Of a stretch of DNA of 64,000 nt, positions 54,159-62,449 are shown piece after piece (positions within the stretch are counted from its first letter, which is position 1; each line of letters opens with the position of its first letter). A model generated the notes under the pieces. The model was not told where the DNA came from. It did not search any database and was given only the letters and a program-made list of their open reading frames with translations. The translations under genes and the position numbers were made by a program. The stretch covers positions 248,001 through 312,000 of the forward strand of contig NZ_CP123622.1 of NCBI RefSeq assembly GCF_029873255.1. The letters are read 5' to 3'. Source of the stretch: Pigmentibacter sp. JX0631. Lineage in GTDB: Bacteria; Bdellovibrionota_B; Oligoflexia; Silvanigrellales; Silvanigrellaceae.

Positions 54159-55241
54159 ATGCTAGAACTAACGATAGGAATTGTTGGCTCCACAGGAGTG
54201 GTAGGCCAAACAGCTCTTGAAATTTTACATGATGATTTTCCTGGTTTTAAAGTAAAAAATTTAAAACTATATGCTTCAAAGTCCTCTGCTGGGAAAAAAG
54301 TTTCTTTTAAAAATAAGAAAATTACTATCGAAGAAATAACGTTAACTTCTATTTTGGAATGTGATGCAGTTTTATTTGCTTCTGATGCTACTATTTCAGC
54401 TGAATACATTCCAAAATTAGCAGAAAAAGGAATATTATGTATTGATAAATCTTCAGCTTTCAGAACACATCCTAATGTTCCTTTAGTTGTTCCAGAAGTA
54501 AATGGTGAATTGTTAAACAAAAATTTTCTGAAAAAATTTCCAGTAGTTGCAAGTCCTAATTGTTGCACAATTCCTTTGGTGATGGTGCTAAAACCTATCC
54601 TTGAAAATTTTGGCATAAAAAAGGTAATTTTATCGACATATCAAAGCGTATCTGGAGCAGGAAAACCAGGCATTGATACTCTTTTGGAAGAATCCAAAAA
54701 CTTTTTTAATCAACAAGATCTAACAAGTACCTCTTCAAATATTTTTCCAAAATCTATAGCTTTTAATGTATTTCCTTATGTTGCAGGTATTTTAGAAAAT
54801 GGAGATACAGACGAAGAATCAAAAATAATTGCAGAAACACGAAAAATTCTTGCTAATGAAAACTTTCCTATCTCTGCAACTAGCGTCAGAGTCCCTACTC
54901 TAGTTGGACATGGTGAATCCGTTACCTTAGAATTAGAAAAATCTTTTGAAATATCTGAAATTAAAGAAAAGTTGCAAAAATTTCCCGGCTTATTAGTAAT
55001 AGATGGAACTGCTATTCATGATGATGAATTGCAACAATATGGCCAATTTGTCACACCTCGTGAATGCCATGGAAAAGATGAAGTCTTTGTGAGTCGTATA
55101 AGAAAAGTCAGCGTTTTTGAGAACGGTCTCTCTTTGTGGTTAGTAAGTGACAATCTCCGTAAAGGTGCTGCATTAAATGCAATTCAAGTTATTAATACTT
55201 GTGCTATAAATGGAACGATTCAAGCTATTTTAAATAAGTAA
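54159..55241 (+). CDS. asd: Aspartate-semialdehyde dehydrogenase
   Basis: A 360-aa NADPH-dependent enzyme of the lysine/threonine/methionine and diaminopimelate route. IGIVGSTGVVGQTALEILHD is the nucleotide-binding start, DAVLFASDATISAEYIPKL and CIDKSSAFR continue the fold, VASPNCCTIPLVMVLKPI holds the catalytic Cys, YQSVSGAGKPGIDTLLEES the phosphate/substrate loop and VPTLVGHGESVTLELEK the active-site His. AGAGGT precedes ATG 54159. Near-adjacent to pssA, likely the same transcript. Confidence 0.95.
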   Translation: MLELTIGIVGSTGVVGQTALEILHDDFPGFKVKNLKLYASKSSAGKKVSFKNKKITIEEITLTSILECDAVLFASDATISAEYIPKLAEKGILCIDKSSAFRTHPNVPLVVPEVNGELLNKNFLKKFPVVASPNCCTIPLVMVLKPILENFGIKKVILSTYQSVSGAGKPGIDTLLEESKNFFNQQDLTSTSSNIFPKSIAFNVFPYVAGILENGDTDEESKIIAETRKILANENFPISATSVRVPTLVGHGESVTLELEKSFEISEIKEKLQKFPGLLVIDGTAIHDDELQQYGQFVTPRECHGKDEVFVSRIRKVSVFENGLSLWLVSDNLRKGAALNAIQVINTCAINGTIQAILNK

Positions 55242-55261
55242 CATGATGTGAAAGAAAAAAA

Positions 55262-57967
55262 ATGAAATGTTTGTTTAAATTAATGATTCTATTTTATGGA
55301 ATGATACAGAGTCAATTTGCTTTTTCTCAAGCATTTAATGCATGTGATACTAGTGTTGTTTCTTCAGCTAATTGTACCTCTACTAATATTCTTATATATG
55401 AACCTAACCAAAGTACTGGTACTTTTGCACCACCAACAAAATATATCTCTAATGGAAATCCTGTTCCTGGTAAAATTGGTAAACTTCAGTTTACTTATTC
55501 AGTTATCCTCGACGCTCGTAATGTAGATAATTTTAATTATGATGCTAACAAATGGGGAATACGATTTGGTTTATCTTCCGCATCTCCAGTTGATTACTAT
55601 CCTGGAGCTGGAAATTTAGGAAGTGTAACTGTCTCGTCTAAATTAAATTTATCTGCAAGCGGAAAAAACTATTTTGCAGGAACTGTTGCCGTCACTCTTG
55701 ATTTTACAAATGCTAGCAATCAACTGCCTACAGATATTGTTGGAAAGATGTCTAACTCAAGCATAACTCTTCAACCTTTATACTATAATGGTTCATCCCC
55801 GGTAGCTAGAGATTCCCTTGCTTTTCAATGGCAGGCCGATCAAGGAGCTATGATTAACCCACCCACCATTTCCGTAACTGCCCAAGATCAAGCTTTTGTA
55901 GTAACTCTTAAAGGGCCCAGCGATACTTCGGCTGTATTAGCTGACTCAGCTTCTTCAACTCTAAAAGCAACAGCGAATAATTCTATTTCTGGATATATTA
56001 TTGTTTATTGGTTAGATTCAGACGCTAAAGGTAACGCAACGGGTTGTAGAGCTTCGCCGGGAAATTGGAGTTTTCAGATCAATCCAGCAGCTTTAAGTGC
56101 AGCGAGTACAAAATCTTATCTCTGCTCTTATCAACAATATCAGAGCTCTTTTAAAGCAGGAGGCACTTCAAGTGTAATAGGATGCGCTTCTGCAGGTATG
56201 ACAGGCTTTCTACCGCTTGCTTCTGGGCCAGCTCCCCTTACGGCTGATAATGTAGCAATTCCATATACACCAAGTTATTCAAATCCTAATACAATTCCAA
56301 GCGATAGCAATGGCACACCTTCTGGTTGTTACAATGTAGTTTACGTTCCCGGAAGCCAAACGACATGGAGTAAGGGAAACTTAAAAAATGGAGATATCTA
56401 TGGAATTATGGCCTGGGCACTGAATAGCGTTTATGACACTACAACAAACACCGTAAAGCCAAACTATAGTTTAGCTCATTCTAATATAAGTTATGTCACT
56501 GGGGTTTATATTCCCCTCGCAAGCACAGATAAAACACCAGATTTAGCTAAAACAAAAGATTGTTTTGTAGTTACTGCGGCTTCTGGAGATCCAAATAGTT
56601 CTTCAGTTTTTTATTGGAGACTTTTAAGAGATGAATATTTAACTCCTATTGGTTTTACTAAATTTTATTATCAACATGCACAAAGTTGGGCACAATGGTT
56701 AGATGAACATCCAAGATTAAAACCGGCTTTAAATTTTATATTTGAAACATCAGGAAAGTATTTTTATAAATTATCTGGTCTTGTAAAATCATTTAATGAA
56801 TATATTTCAGAAAAAGCTAAAAGTTTAAAAAATATTTTTGTTCAAGAAGCAAGCGCCCAGGAATTACCGGCTCAAATTATAGATGAAAAATCAATAAGTG
56901 TTGAAAATCATAATACTGATAAAGTATCACAAACTTCTTCCTCTTCAGATAATGCAAATAAAACTGCTGAAACTCCAAAAGAGGATAAAGTACCACAAAC
57001 TTCTTCCTCTTCAGATAATGCAAATAATACTGCTGAATCTCCAAAAGATGATAAAGTACCACAAACTTCTTCCTCTTCAGATAATGCAAATAATACTGCT
57101 GAATCTCCAAAAGATGATAAAGTACCACAAACTTCTTCTACTTCTGAGAATACTGATAAAACTAAGGATTTATCTCCAAAGGAAAAACCAGAAGATATTC
57201 AACCTAAAGAAGAAAATAATCCTTCAGTTGTAGAGCCAATTAAAGAAGATCTTAATTCTTCTCCAAAAAAAATAAACAAAAATATTATTCCACCAACAGC
57301 ACAAACCCCACAGAAAAAAGAAATGCGTGATAAATCTTCAAGCTATTATTATGCTAAAGATGAACAACCTAATTATGATCTTTTTATTACAGGTGGCATA
57401 CTAATGCCCACTGATGATCAAAAATATTATGATAAATATTATAGTTCACAACAAACAGCTCATTTTGAACTTGGAGCAAATTATATTTGGTGGTTCTTTG
57501 ATTATTTGGGACTTTCATTAGGATTACAAGGAAAATACGTTTTTAATAAAGGTTCTGATAACGTTACTATGTTAGGTACTCAGCAACCTATTAATCGCCA
57601 AATTTATGCCTTAATTGCTGAAGGAATTGTAGGAGCAAGATTTAGAAATCCTCGTTGGGCATATATCCAACCAGGTGTTTATTTAGGTGTTGGAGCTGTC
57701 AGAATGCGAGAAGACTCTGATTCTGCTAGTTCAAATTCTAATACTGATAAGCCATTGGGAGTCACAAAATATAGTCCGATATTTGAATTTGGAGGAAATT
57801 TAGATATTAGTTTAGTACCTATTTTTTCAATCACTCCTGGTGAATTAGGAATTTTTCTTTCTGATGTTTTATTACGCTTATCAATTGCTTATAACAACAA
57901 TCCAAGTCCGGCTTTATCTACTTCCGGAATCTTTTTACAAGGCGGATTTGTCTTTTTGTTTGAATAA
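55262..57967 (+). CDS. Large exported protein: CFI-box region, tandem repeats and C-terminal barrel
   Basis: 901 aa, family unnamed. A signal peptide (ending AFS) precedes ~400 residues of beta-rich, Ser/Thr/Asn-rich sequence. Around Cys434, KDCFVVTAASGDPNSSSVFY and the following LLRDEYL...FYYQHAQSWAQWL resemble the CFI-box motif (C-F-I-A-T-A-x-x-G with L-R-x-F-R-D-x-Y-L) seen in surface proteins of Myxococcota and Bdellovibrionota. Residues ~553-640 are four 22-residue repeats with KVPQTSSSSDNANN, then a charged linker. The last ~200 residues (from YDLFITGGILMPTDD) look like an outer-membrane barrel ending in Phe-Glu. It follows asd by 20 bases with only a weak ribosome site. Confidence 0.65.
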   Translation: MKCLFKLMILFYGMIQSQFAFSQAFNACDTSVVSSANCTSTNILIYEPNQSTGTFAPPTKYISNGNPVPGKIGKLQFTYSVILDARNVDNFNYDANKWGIRFGLSSASPVDYYPGAGNLGSVTVSSKLNLSASGKNYFAGTVAVTLDFTNASNQLPTDIVGKMSNSSITLQPLYYNGSSPVARDSLAFQWQADQGAMINPPTISVTAQDQAFVVTLKGPSDTSAVLADSASSTLKATANNSISGYIIVYWLDSDAKGNATGCRASPGNWSFQINPAALSAASTKSYLCSYQQYQSSFKAGGTSSVIGCASAGMTGFLPLASGPAPLTADNVAIPYTPSYSNPNTIPSDSNGTPSGCYNVVYVPGSQTTWSKGNLKNGDIYGIMAWALNSVYDTTTNTVKPNYSLAHSNISYVTGVYIPLASTDKTPDLAKTKDCFVVTAASGDPNSSSVFYWRLLRDEYLTPIGFTKFYYQHAQSWAQWLDEHPRLKPALNFIFETSGKYFYKLSGLVKSFNEYISEKAKSLKNIFVQEASAQELPAQIIDEKSISVENHNTDKVSQTSSSSDNANKTAETPKEDKVPQTSSSSDNANNTAESPKDDKVPQTSSSSDNANNTAESPKDDKVPQTSSTSENTDKTKDLSPKEKPEDIQPKEENNPSVVEPIKEDLNSSPKKINKNIIPPTAQTPQKKEMRDKSSSYYYAKDEQPNYDLFITGGILMPTDDQKYYDKYYSSQQTAHFELGANYIWWFFDYLGLSLGLQGKYVFNKGSDNVTMLGTQQPINRQIYALIAEGIVGARFRNPRWAYIQPGVYLGVGAVRMREDSDSASSNSNTDKPLGVTKYSPIFEFGGNLDISLVPIFSITPGELGIFLSDVLLRLSIAYNNNPSPALSTSGIFLQGGFVFLFE
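56918..57181 (+). repeat. 66-bp tandem repeat, four units, in frame
   Basis: Units start at 56918, 56984, 57050 and 57116. Units 2 and 3 are almost identical, unit 1 differs at a few bases and unit 4 is degenerate in its second half. Each unit encodes 22 residues (core DKVPQTSSSSDNANN), so copy-number change would keep the frame. This is a linker-type minisatellite in a surface protein. Confidence 0.95.
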
Positions 57968-57969
57968 TA

Positions 57970-58230
57970 TTAGCCAACATTCCGTCTAAACCACATTCTA
58001 TCTTTTTCAAGTAAAATACACGGATAAATCAGTTTATTAAAATCATGCCAAAGTTTATCTATAGATAAATCTGCTGTTCTTGCATAACGCATATTTTTTA
58101 TTATTTCTTGAATTGTCCAGAAAACATCAACAGGAATAAACACTTCAATTTCTGGAATATTTTTATCTGTTTGAATTGGATCTGGACGTAGTTCAGGAAT
58201 GTCAGCAATTGTAAGAAAACGTTGTAACAT
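57970..58230 (-). CDS. Small conserved-looking protein of unknown function
   Basis: 86 aa, no signal peptide or membrane segment. The sequence is of normal amino-acid mixture with Trp and Cys (VFIPVDVFWTIQEIIKN and KLIYPCILLEKDRMWFRRN), unlike a shadow frame. AGAGGAAAC lies 8 bases upstream of ATG 58230. It is convergent with the surface-protein gene and divergent from the winged-helix gene. No function can be given. Confidence 0.6.
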   Translation of the reverse strand: MLQRFLTIADIPELRPDPIQTDKNIPEIEVFIPVDVFWTIQEIIKNMRYARTADLSIDKLWHDFNKLIYPCILLEKDRMWFRRNVG

Positions 58231-58323
58231 TATCTGTTTCCTCTTTCTTCAGTTCATTGGTTCCGTTTCGGAAATTTTGCGTTAGTATTTAACTTGGTAA
58301 CTTTTGATTGGAGGGAAACACAG

Positions 58324-59271
58324 GTGAATCTCAATACCTTCTTAGAAAGAGGCGGGTTTAAAGTTCTTGCTGTAGCACGTTTAGGCTCCTGTAGCTACTC
58401 GCTTGTTCTATATATTATTAATTGCATAGTAGCTCGAATAGACGAATTGATTTCAAGTGCAGCGGAATTATCAATTTTATTAGGTGTAACTGAACGCCAA
58501 GTTAAACTGGCTCTAGATGAACTCACAGATAGCAATATTATTTCTGTTTCGAATAAACACGGAAAAACTCTTGTTATAAAAATGAATTTAGATCCTGGAA
58601 AATGGAAAAATTTGCGCAGTTCTCCAGAACCCAAAAAAAGAATTTTAGGGGATGCAAAAAATTTACATTCCCTTATTCCCCAAAAAAATATTGGTTCTAA
58701 GAGTAGTCCTATAAATGTTTCAATTTCAAGTGAAGAAGCATTATTATTTCCTAATAAAATACAAAAAGAAAAGAAAAATATTGGAGAGGAAAAAGATGTT
58801 GAAGTAAAAAAAATAGTAGAAAATTTTGCTAAATATCACGGAAATAAAATGGATTTAAAAAAAGAAGAAAATTTTGCAAATCTGCTTTTAGAAAATCATC
58901 CTTTTGATCAAATAATTGCCTTAATTGATTTTTTTTCAAAAGAAATTCCATCTTTATCCATGCTAGTTGGAGCATGGTTTCATTATATGAATAAATATAG
59001 GGAAGAAACATCGGATATAGATGATTTAAATGCTTTCCGAAAAAAACATGAAGGATTTGATGAAAAGATAAGAAGTTTAGCATCATTTGAATTAAAAAAG
59101 ATTCAAAAAGAAAAAAAAAGTATTACTGCAGATGAAGAACTTCTTCTTCATATATTAATCAGACATGAGCAACCAAGGAAACAACTCTATTGGGCACTTA
59201 AAGCAAGAGATCGTTATCCAAGTTTGCATTTATTCTTAGATAAAGCTAAAAATTCTGTTGAATTAAATTAA
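58324..59271 (+). CDS. Putative winged-helix DNA-binding protein
   Basis: A 315-aa protein, not assigned to a named family. Residues ~35-100 resemble a winged helix (SAAELSILLGVTERQVKLALDELTDSNIISVSNKHGKTLVI): a helix-turn-helix followed by a two-stranded wing. A Lys-rich linker follows, then a helical C-terminal half (~165-315) with repeated charged helices. GTG 58324 has GGAGGG 7-8 bases upstream and is preferred to the ten-codon longer frame. It could be a local regulator or a replication/primosome-like accessory factor; neither is proven. Confidence 0.6.
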   Translation: MNLNTFLERGGFKVLAVARLGSCSYSLVLYIINCIVARIDELISSAAELSILLGVTERQVKLALDELTDSNIISVSNKHGKTLVIKMNLDPGKWKNLRSSPEPKKRILGDAKNLHSLIPQKNIGSKSSPINVSISSEEALLFPNKIQKEKKNIGEEKDVEVKKIVENFAKYHGNKMDLKKEENFANLLLENHPFDQIIALIDFFSKEIPSLSMLVGAWFHYMNKYREETSDIDDLNAFRKKHEGFDEKIRSLASFELKKIQKEKKSITADEELLLHILIRHEQPRKQLYWALKARDRYPSLHLFLDKAKNSVELN

Positions 59272-59384
59272 CAATAATAACTTAACTAATAAATTTGACT
59301 TCTTAAAAAATGCTTATTAATTTGTTAAGGTTGTAATTTGTCAGAATAAGACATAGAAAGTCTGCTAATTCTAAGAGGTAAGAC

Positions 59385-60026
59385 ATGCGTTCTATCGATC
59401 TCTCTAAGTTACTAGTGTTAACTTCTCTTATAGTTACCCCAATAAACGTTTTAGCCAACAGTACAAATACTAAAACAGAAACTGTAATAGCTGCGGCAGA
59501 AGTAGCTAAAGACTATTCGATAGATCCTGATCATTCGAAAGTCTCATTTGAAGTTGCCCACTTAGTTATTAGTTCAGTTACTGGTGAATTTAAAAAATTT
59601 AAAGGAAATTTTAAATTTAATCCTGAAGATTTTTCTCAAACTCAATTAGAGGCAACTGCAGAAATAAATTCAATAGATACTTCTGTGAAAAAAAGAGATG
59701 ATCATTTAAAAAGCCCTGATTTTTTTGATGCAAAAAAATTTCCTGTAATGACTTTCAAATCAACAGGAGCCAAAAAAACTGGTGATAAAACATTTGAATT
59801 AACAGGTGATATGACTATAAAAGGAACATCTAAACCTGTTACTTTTAAAGTTACACATAATGGTCAAATAAAAGATAAAACAAAAGTTCTTCAAGCGTTT
59901 AAAGCTGTAGCTGAAATCAATCGAAAAGATTTTGGAGTTAATTTTCAAGCTGTCGTTGAAGCTGGACCAGTTGTCGGAGATACTGTTACTATAAATATTG
60001 CCTGTGAAGGGACTCGTAAACCATAA
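59385..60026 (+). CDS. YceI family periplasmic protein
   Basis: A 213-aa exported lipocalin-like protein. A signal peptide (1-25, ending VLA) precedes the YceI domain: YSIDPDHSKVSFEVAHLVIS, VTGEFKKFKGNFKF, KRDDHLKSPDFFDAKKFPVMTFKST, LTGDMTIKGTSKPVTFKV and the closing FQAVVEAGPVVGDTVTINI. YceI proteins bind isoprenoid-type lipids and are often induced by stress. It stands 21 bases ahead of the bufferin precursor genes and is probably their operon partner. AGAGGTAAG precedes ATG 59385. Confidence 0.93.
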   Translation: MRSIDLSKLLVLTSLIVTPINVLANSTNTKTETVIAAAEVAKDYSIDPDHSKVSFEVAHLVISSVTGEFKKFKGNFKFNPEDFSQTQLEATAEINSIDTSVKKRDDHLKSPDFFDAKKFPVMTFKSTGAKKTGDKTFELTGDMTIKGTSKPVTFKVTHNGQIKDKTKVLQAFKAVAEINRKDFGVNFQAVVEAGPVVGDTVTINIACEGTRKP

Positions 60027-60047
60027 TTTTTTTTAAGGAGATTTTTT

Positions 60048-60407
60048 ATGTCAAAGAAAAGTAAATTAGTTCTTAGTGCAGCAGTTGCTGGTTTAGCTAT
60101 GGGAGCAATTTCTTCTGCTTCTGCTGAAGAAGTTAAATGCTGGGGAGTTAATAGCTGCGGAGGAAAATCTGCGGCAAAAGATAAAGCTGGTTGTGGAGTA
60201 AACAAAGCACAAGTTGAAGCTGTTAAAAAAGATAAAGAATTAAGTACTAAGTTTGGAAAAGCAATGGAACATTCATGTTCTGGTAAAGCTGAGTGCGGCG
60301 CAAAAGGCGGAAACCTAAACTGGACAAAAATTTCAAAAGATGAATGTCAAAAATTAGGTGGTTTTTTAATGGATGATAAAGGTAAAATAGAAAAATTAAA
60401 GAAATAA
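60048..60407 (+). CDS. BufA2-like bufferin precursor, six cysteines
   Basis: A 119-aa exported RiPP-type precursor. A signal peptide ends at SASA (residue ~26). The mature part begins EEVKCWGVNSCGGK, the KC[WY]GVN motif of the BufA2 family, with Cys at 31, 37, 49, 77, 83 and 100. Family members are modified on cysteines by the neighbouring MNIO enzyme and bind copper in the periplasm. The end (KLGGFLMDDKGKIEKLKK) is typical. AAGGAG lies 8-9 bases upstream of ATG 60048. It is first of two precursors in the operon. Confidence 0.85.
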   Translation: MSKKSKLVLSAAVAGLAMGAISSASAEEVKCWGVNSCGGKSAAKDKAGCGVNKAQVEAVKKDKELSTKFGKAMEHSCSGKAECGAKGGNLNWTKISKDECQKLGGFLMDDKGKIEKLKK

Positions 60408-60429
60408 TTTTTTAAAGGAGATGACAGAT

Positions 60430-60783
60430 ATGCAGAAAAAAATAGTTATAACAGCTGCGTTAAATAGTATAGCCTTAACTGTTCATGCACAAAATAATGC
60501 AGATCCTGTCATCTCTCAAGAAGTTGAAAAATGCTTTGGTATTCAAAAAAAAGAAATGAATGCTTGTGCTATAGATAAAACTGATATTGATGCTGCCAAT
60601 GCAGCGTTCAAAAATAAATACAAAAAAAGTACCACATTTGAATGCGCTGGAAATGTCATGGGATCTGATAAAAAAGGTTACCTTGGCTGGCTGTATGTTG
60701 CAAAAGGATCTTGTTTAAAAATTGAGGGAGGATTTTTAATTCGAAAAGATGAGAAAGGAAAAAAAGTTGTCGAAAAAGGATAA
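60430..60783 (+). CDS. Second, divergent bufferin-like precursor, four cysteines
   Basis: A 117-aa exported paralogue of the preceding gene. Signal peptide MQKKIVITAALNSIALTVHA; the mature part has EKCFGIQ in place of KCWGVN and Cys at 35, 46, 72 and 95. Aligned to its neighbour it keeps four of the six cysteines and lacks the equivalents of Cys37 and Cys83. The tail GSCLKIEGGFLIRKDEKGK aligns with DECQKLGGFLMDDKGK. ATG 60430 is chosen because AAGGAG ends right before ATG 60421, which leaves no spacing for that codon. It may bind a different ligand or act as a partner. Confidence 0.75.
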   Translation: MQKKIVITAALNSIALTVHAQNNADPVISQEVEKCFGIQKKEMNACAIDKTDIDAANAAFKNKYKKSTTFECAGNVMGSDKKGYLGWLYVAKGSCLKIEGGFLIRKDEKGKKVVEKG

Positions 60784-60788
60784 TCAAT

Positions 60789-61616
60789 GTGAATGAAAAA
60801 AATATAATTATAGAACACAAAGATGGAATTTTTGGGGCAGGCCTACGTGCTGCCCATTATTCATTTTGGCACCAAATGTCAAACCTTCCAGTTCTTGAAG
60901 TGATGGCTGATAACTACATGACGTTAGAAGGGGGGCCTGCTCTTTATCACTTGGATAAAATAAGGGAACGGACAAAAACAGTTATGCATGGTGTTGGTTT
61001 AAATATTGCAAATGCGTTTAGTATTGATAGAGAATACTGCTACAATTTAAAAAAATTAAGCGACAGACTCAATCCGCTAGTTATTTCAGATCATCTTTGC
61101 TTCTCAGCTTCTCCAACGCACAATAGTTTTGATTTACTTCCTATTCCTTTTAATGAAGAGACAGAAAAACTTTTAGTAAATAACATTCATATCGTTCAAG
61201 ATATTCTTCAGAGACAGCTTTGTTTAGAAAATATATCTTCTTATGTATCTTATAATAATAACGATTTTACTGAAATAGAATTTTTAAATTCACTATGTAA
61301 AAAAACTGGTTGTGGTATTTTATTAGACATTAATAACATTTATGTCTCAGCAAAAAATCATAAATTTAGTGCCATAACAGAATTAAAAAAAGTCAATCCA
61401 AATTATGTCAAACAGTACCATTTAGCAGGTCACTCAGCTATGGATGATTTTTTGTTTGATACGCATGACAATTTAGTATGCTCTGAAGTTTGGTCGTTAA
61501 TGCAGTCAGCTCTAAATTTCATTGGTAAAAGACCTGTTATTATTGAACGTGATGATGAACAAGCACCTTTTTCTGAAATAATAAATGAAATCAATATTGG
61601 AAATTCATTAATATGA
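60789..61616 (+). CDS. bufB: BufB-like multinuclear non-heme iron oxidase (DUF692/MNIO)
   Basis: A 275-aa TIM-barrel iron enzyme that oxidises precursor cysteines. Seen: GAGLRAAHYSFW, LEVMADNYM (metal-ligand region), MHGVGLNIANAF, VISDHLCFSA, LLPIPFNEET, LCLENISSYVSY, ILLDINNIYVSAKNHKF, QYHLAGHSAMDDFLFDTHD and VIIERDDEQAPF, in the family order and with the His/Asp/Glu ligands retained. The start is GTG 60789 with AAGGAT 8 bases upstream; no in-frame ATG fits. It overlaps bufC by 4 bases. Confidence 0.92.
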   Translation: MNEKNIIIEHKDGIFGAGLRAAHYSFWHQMSNLPVLEVMADNYMTLEGGPALYHLDKIRERTKTVMHGVGLNIANAFSIDREYCYNLKKLSDRLNPLVISDHLCFSASPTHNSFDLLPIPFNEETEKLLVNNIHIVQDILQRQLCLENISSYVSYNNNDFTEIEFLNSLCKKTGCGILLDINNIYVSAKNHKFSAITELKKVNPNYVKQYHLAGHSAMDDFLFDTHDNLVCSEVWSLMQSALNFIGKRPVIIERDDEQAPFSEIINEINIGNSLI

Positions 61617-62449
61617 AAATAGATGAATTAAAAGAACTGCAAAATTTTTTCTTAAAAGTAATTTACTCGAATCTAGATGAAAATTATAAAAATTTTACTA
61701 CTGAAAAAGAGTATACTTACTTTCTTCCAGAGACATTTCATAGGATTCAAGCATATCGTCAATCATTTTATGGAAGAGTATCTGGAGTTTTTTCGCAAAC
61801 AATATTTGATCTTGCCAGTGCATTATTTGGTAAAAGTTTTATTGAAAATTATCTCATTGATTATTTCCATAAAAATCCTACCCCATTAAATATGACCAAT
61901 TCTGTCAAAGAATTTTCTAGTTACTTAAAGGCGCAAGAAGAAATTCAAAATTGCCCTTTTGTACCAGATTTTATTTCATTTTGTTTTATTATTCATGAAA
62001 TTTTATCTGCAAAAAATCCATTAGAAAATACCTTTAGCCAAAACGCTCCAAATGCCGAAAATATATACTTACAAAAAGAGCATTTTTTGTTTACTTCTGA
62101 GTGGCCAATTTTACAGCTATATAACGCTGCAAAAGATATATTAAACGAAAGCGAAAATAAAGAAAATACTCCAGAATTTTTAGCAAAGTTTCGCGAAGAT
62201 AAATTAACTCAGATTGAAAATAAATCTGAAGATGTTATTCTTTTTAAAAGTAATGCTTGGAGCTTAGATGTAATTTTAATTCCTAAAGAATTTTTTCCTA
62301 TTATAAACCTTTTAAGTCAAGGTTTAAACTTACAACAAGCTGTAGAAAACTCAGAAATATCCGAAGAAAATTTTGACTTGAATAAGTTTTCTGATTGGAT
62401 ATCAGTCTTAACAAGACAAAATGCTTTTTTTAATAAAAATTCTTTTTAA
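61613..62449 (+). CDS. bufC: BufC/HvfC-like partner protein (DUF2063)
   Basis: A 278-aa protein that presents the precursor to the MNIO enzyme. The N-terminal DUF2063 domain is visible: LKELQNFFLKVIYSNL, then RIQAYRQSFYGRVSGVFSQTIFDLASALFGKSFIENYLIDYFHKNPTPLN, the conserved Y-R-x-x-x-x-R block. The C-terminal half (~150-278) is the variable region that includes a winged-helix/RRE-like part. Translationally coupled to bufB. The 3' end overlaps the convergent nadM gene by 20 bases, and no BufD-like membrane protein follows. Confidence 0.87.
   Translation: MKIDELKELQNFFLKVIYSNLDENYKNFTTEKEYTYFLPETFHRIQAYRQSFYGRVSGVFSQTIFDLASALFGKSFIENYLIDYFHKNPTPLNMTNSVKEFSSYLKAQEEIQNCPFVPDFISFCFIIHEILSAKNPLENTFSQNAPNAENIYLQKEHFLFTSEWPILQLYNAAKDILNESENKENTPEFLAKFREDKLTQIENKSEDVILFKSNAWSLDVILIPKEFFPIINLLSQGLNLQQAVENSEISEENFDLNKFSDWISVLTRQNAFFNKNSF

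Noticed and set aside
56918-57181. Possible CRISPR-like array
   Set aside because: Units are contiguous and protein-coding, with no spacers and no cas genes.
56898-57233. Other-frame ORFs (both strands) over the tandem repeat with repetitive protein
   Set aside because: They are shadows of the 66-bp repeat; the signal-peptide and barrel-bearing 901-aa frame explains the region.
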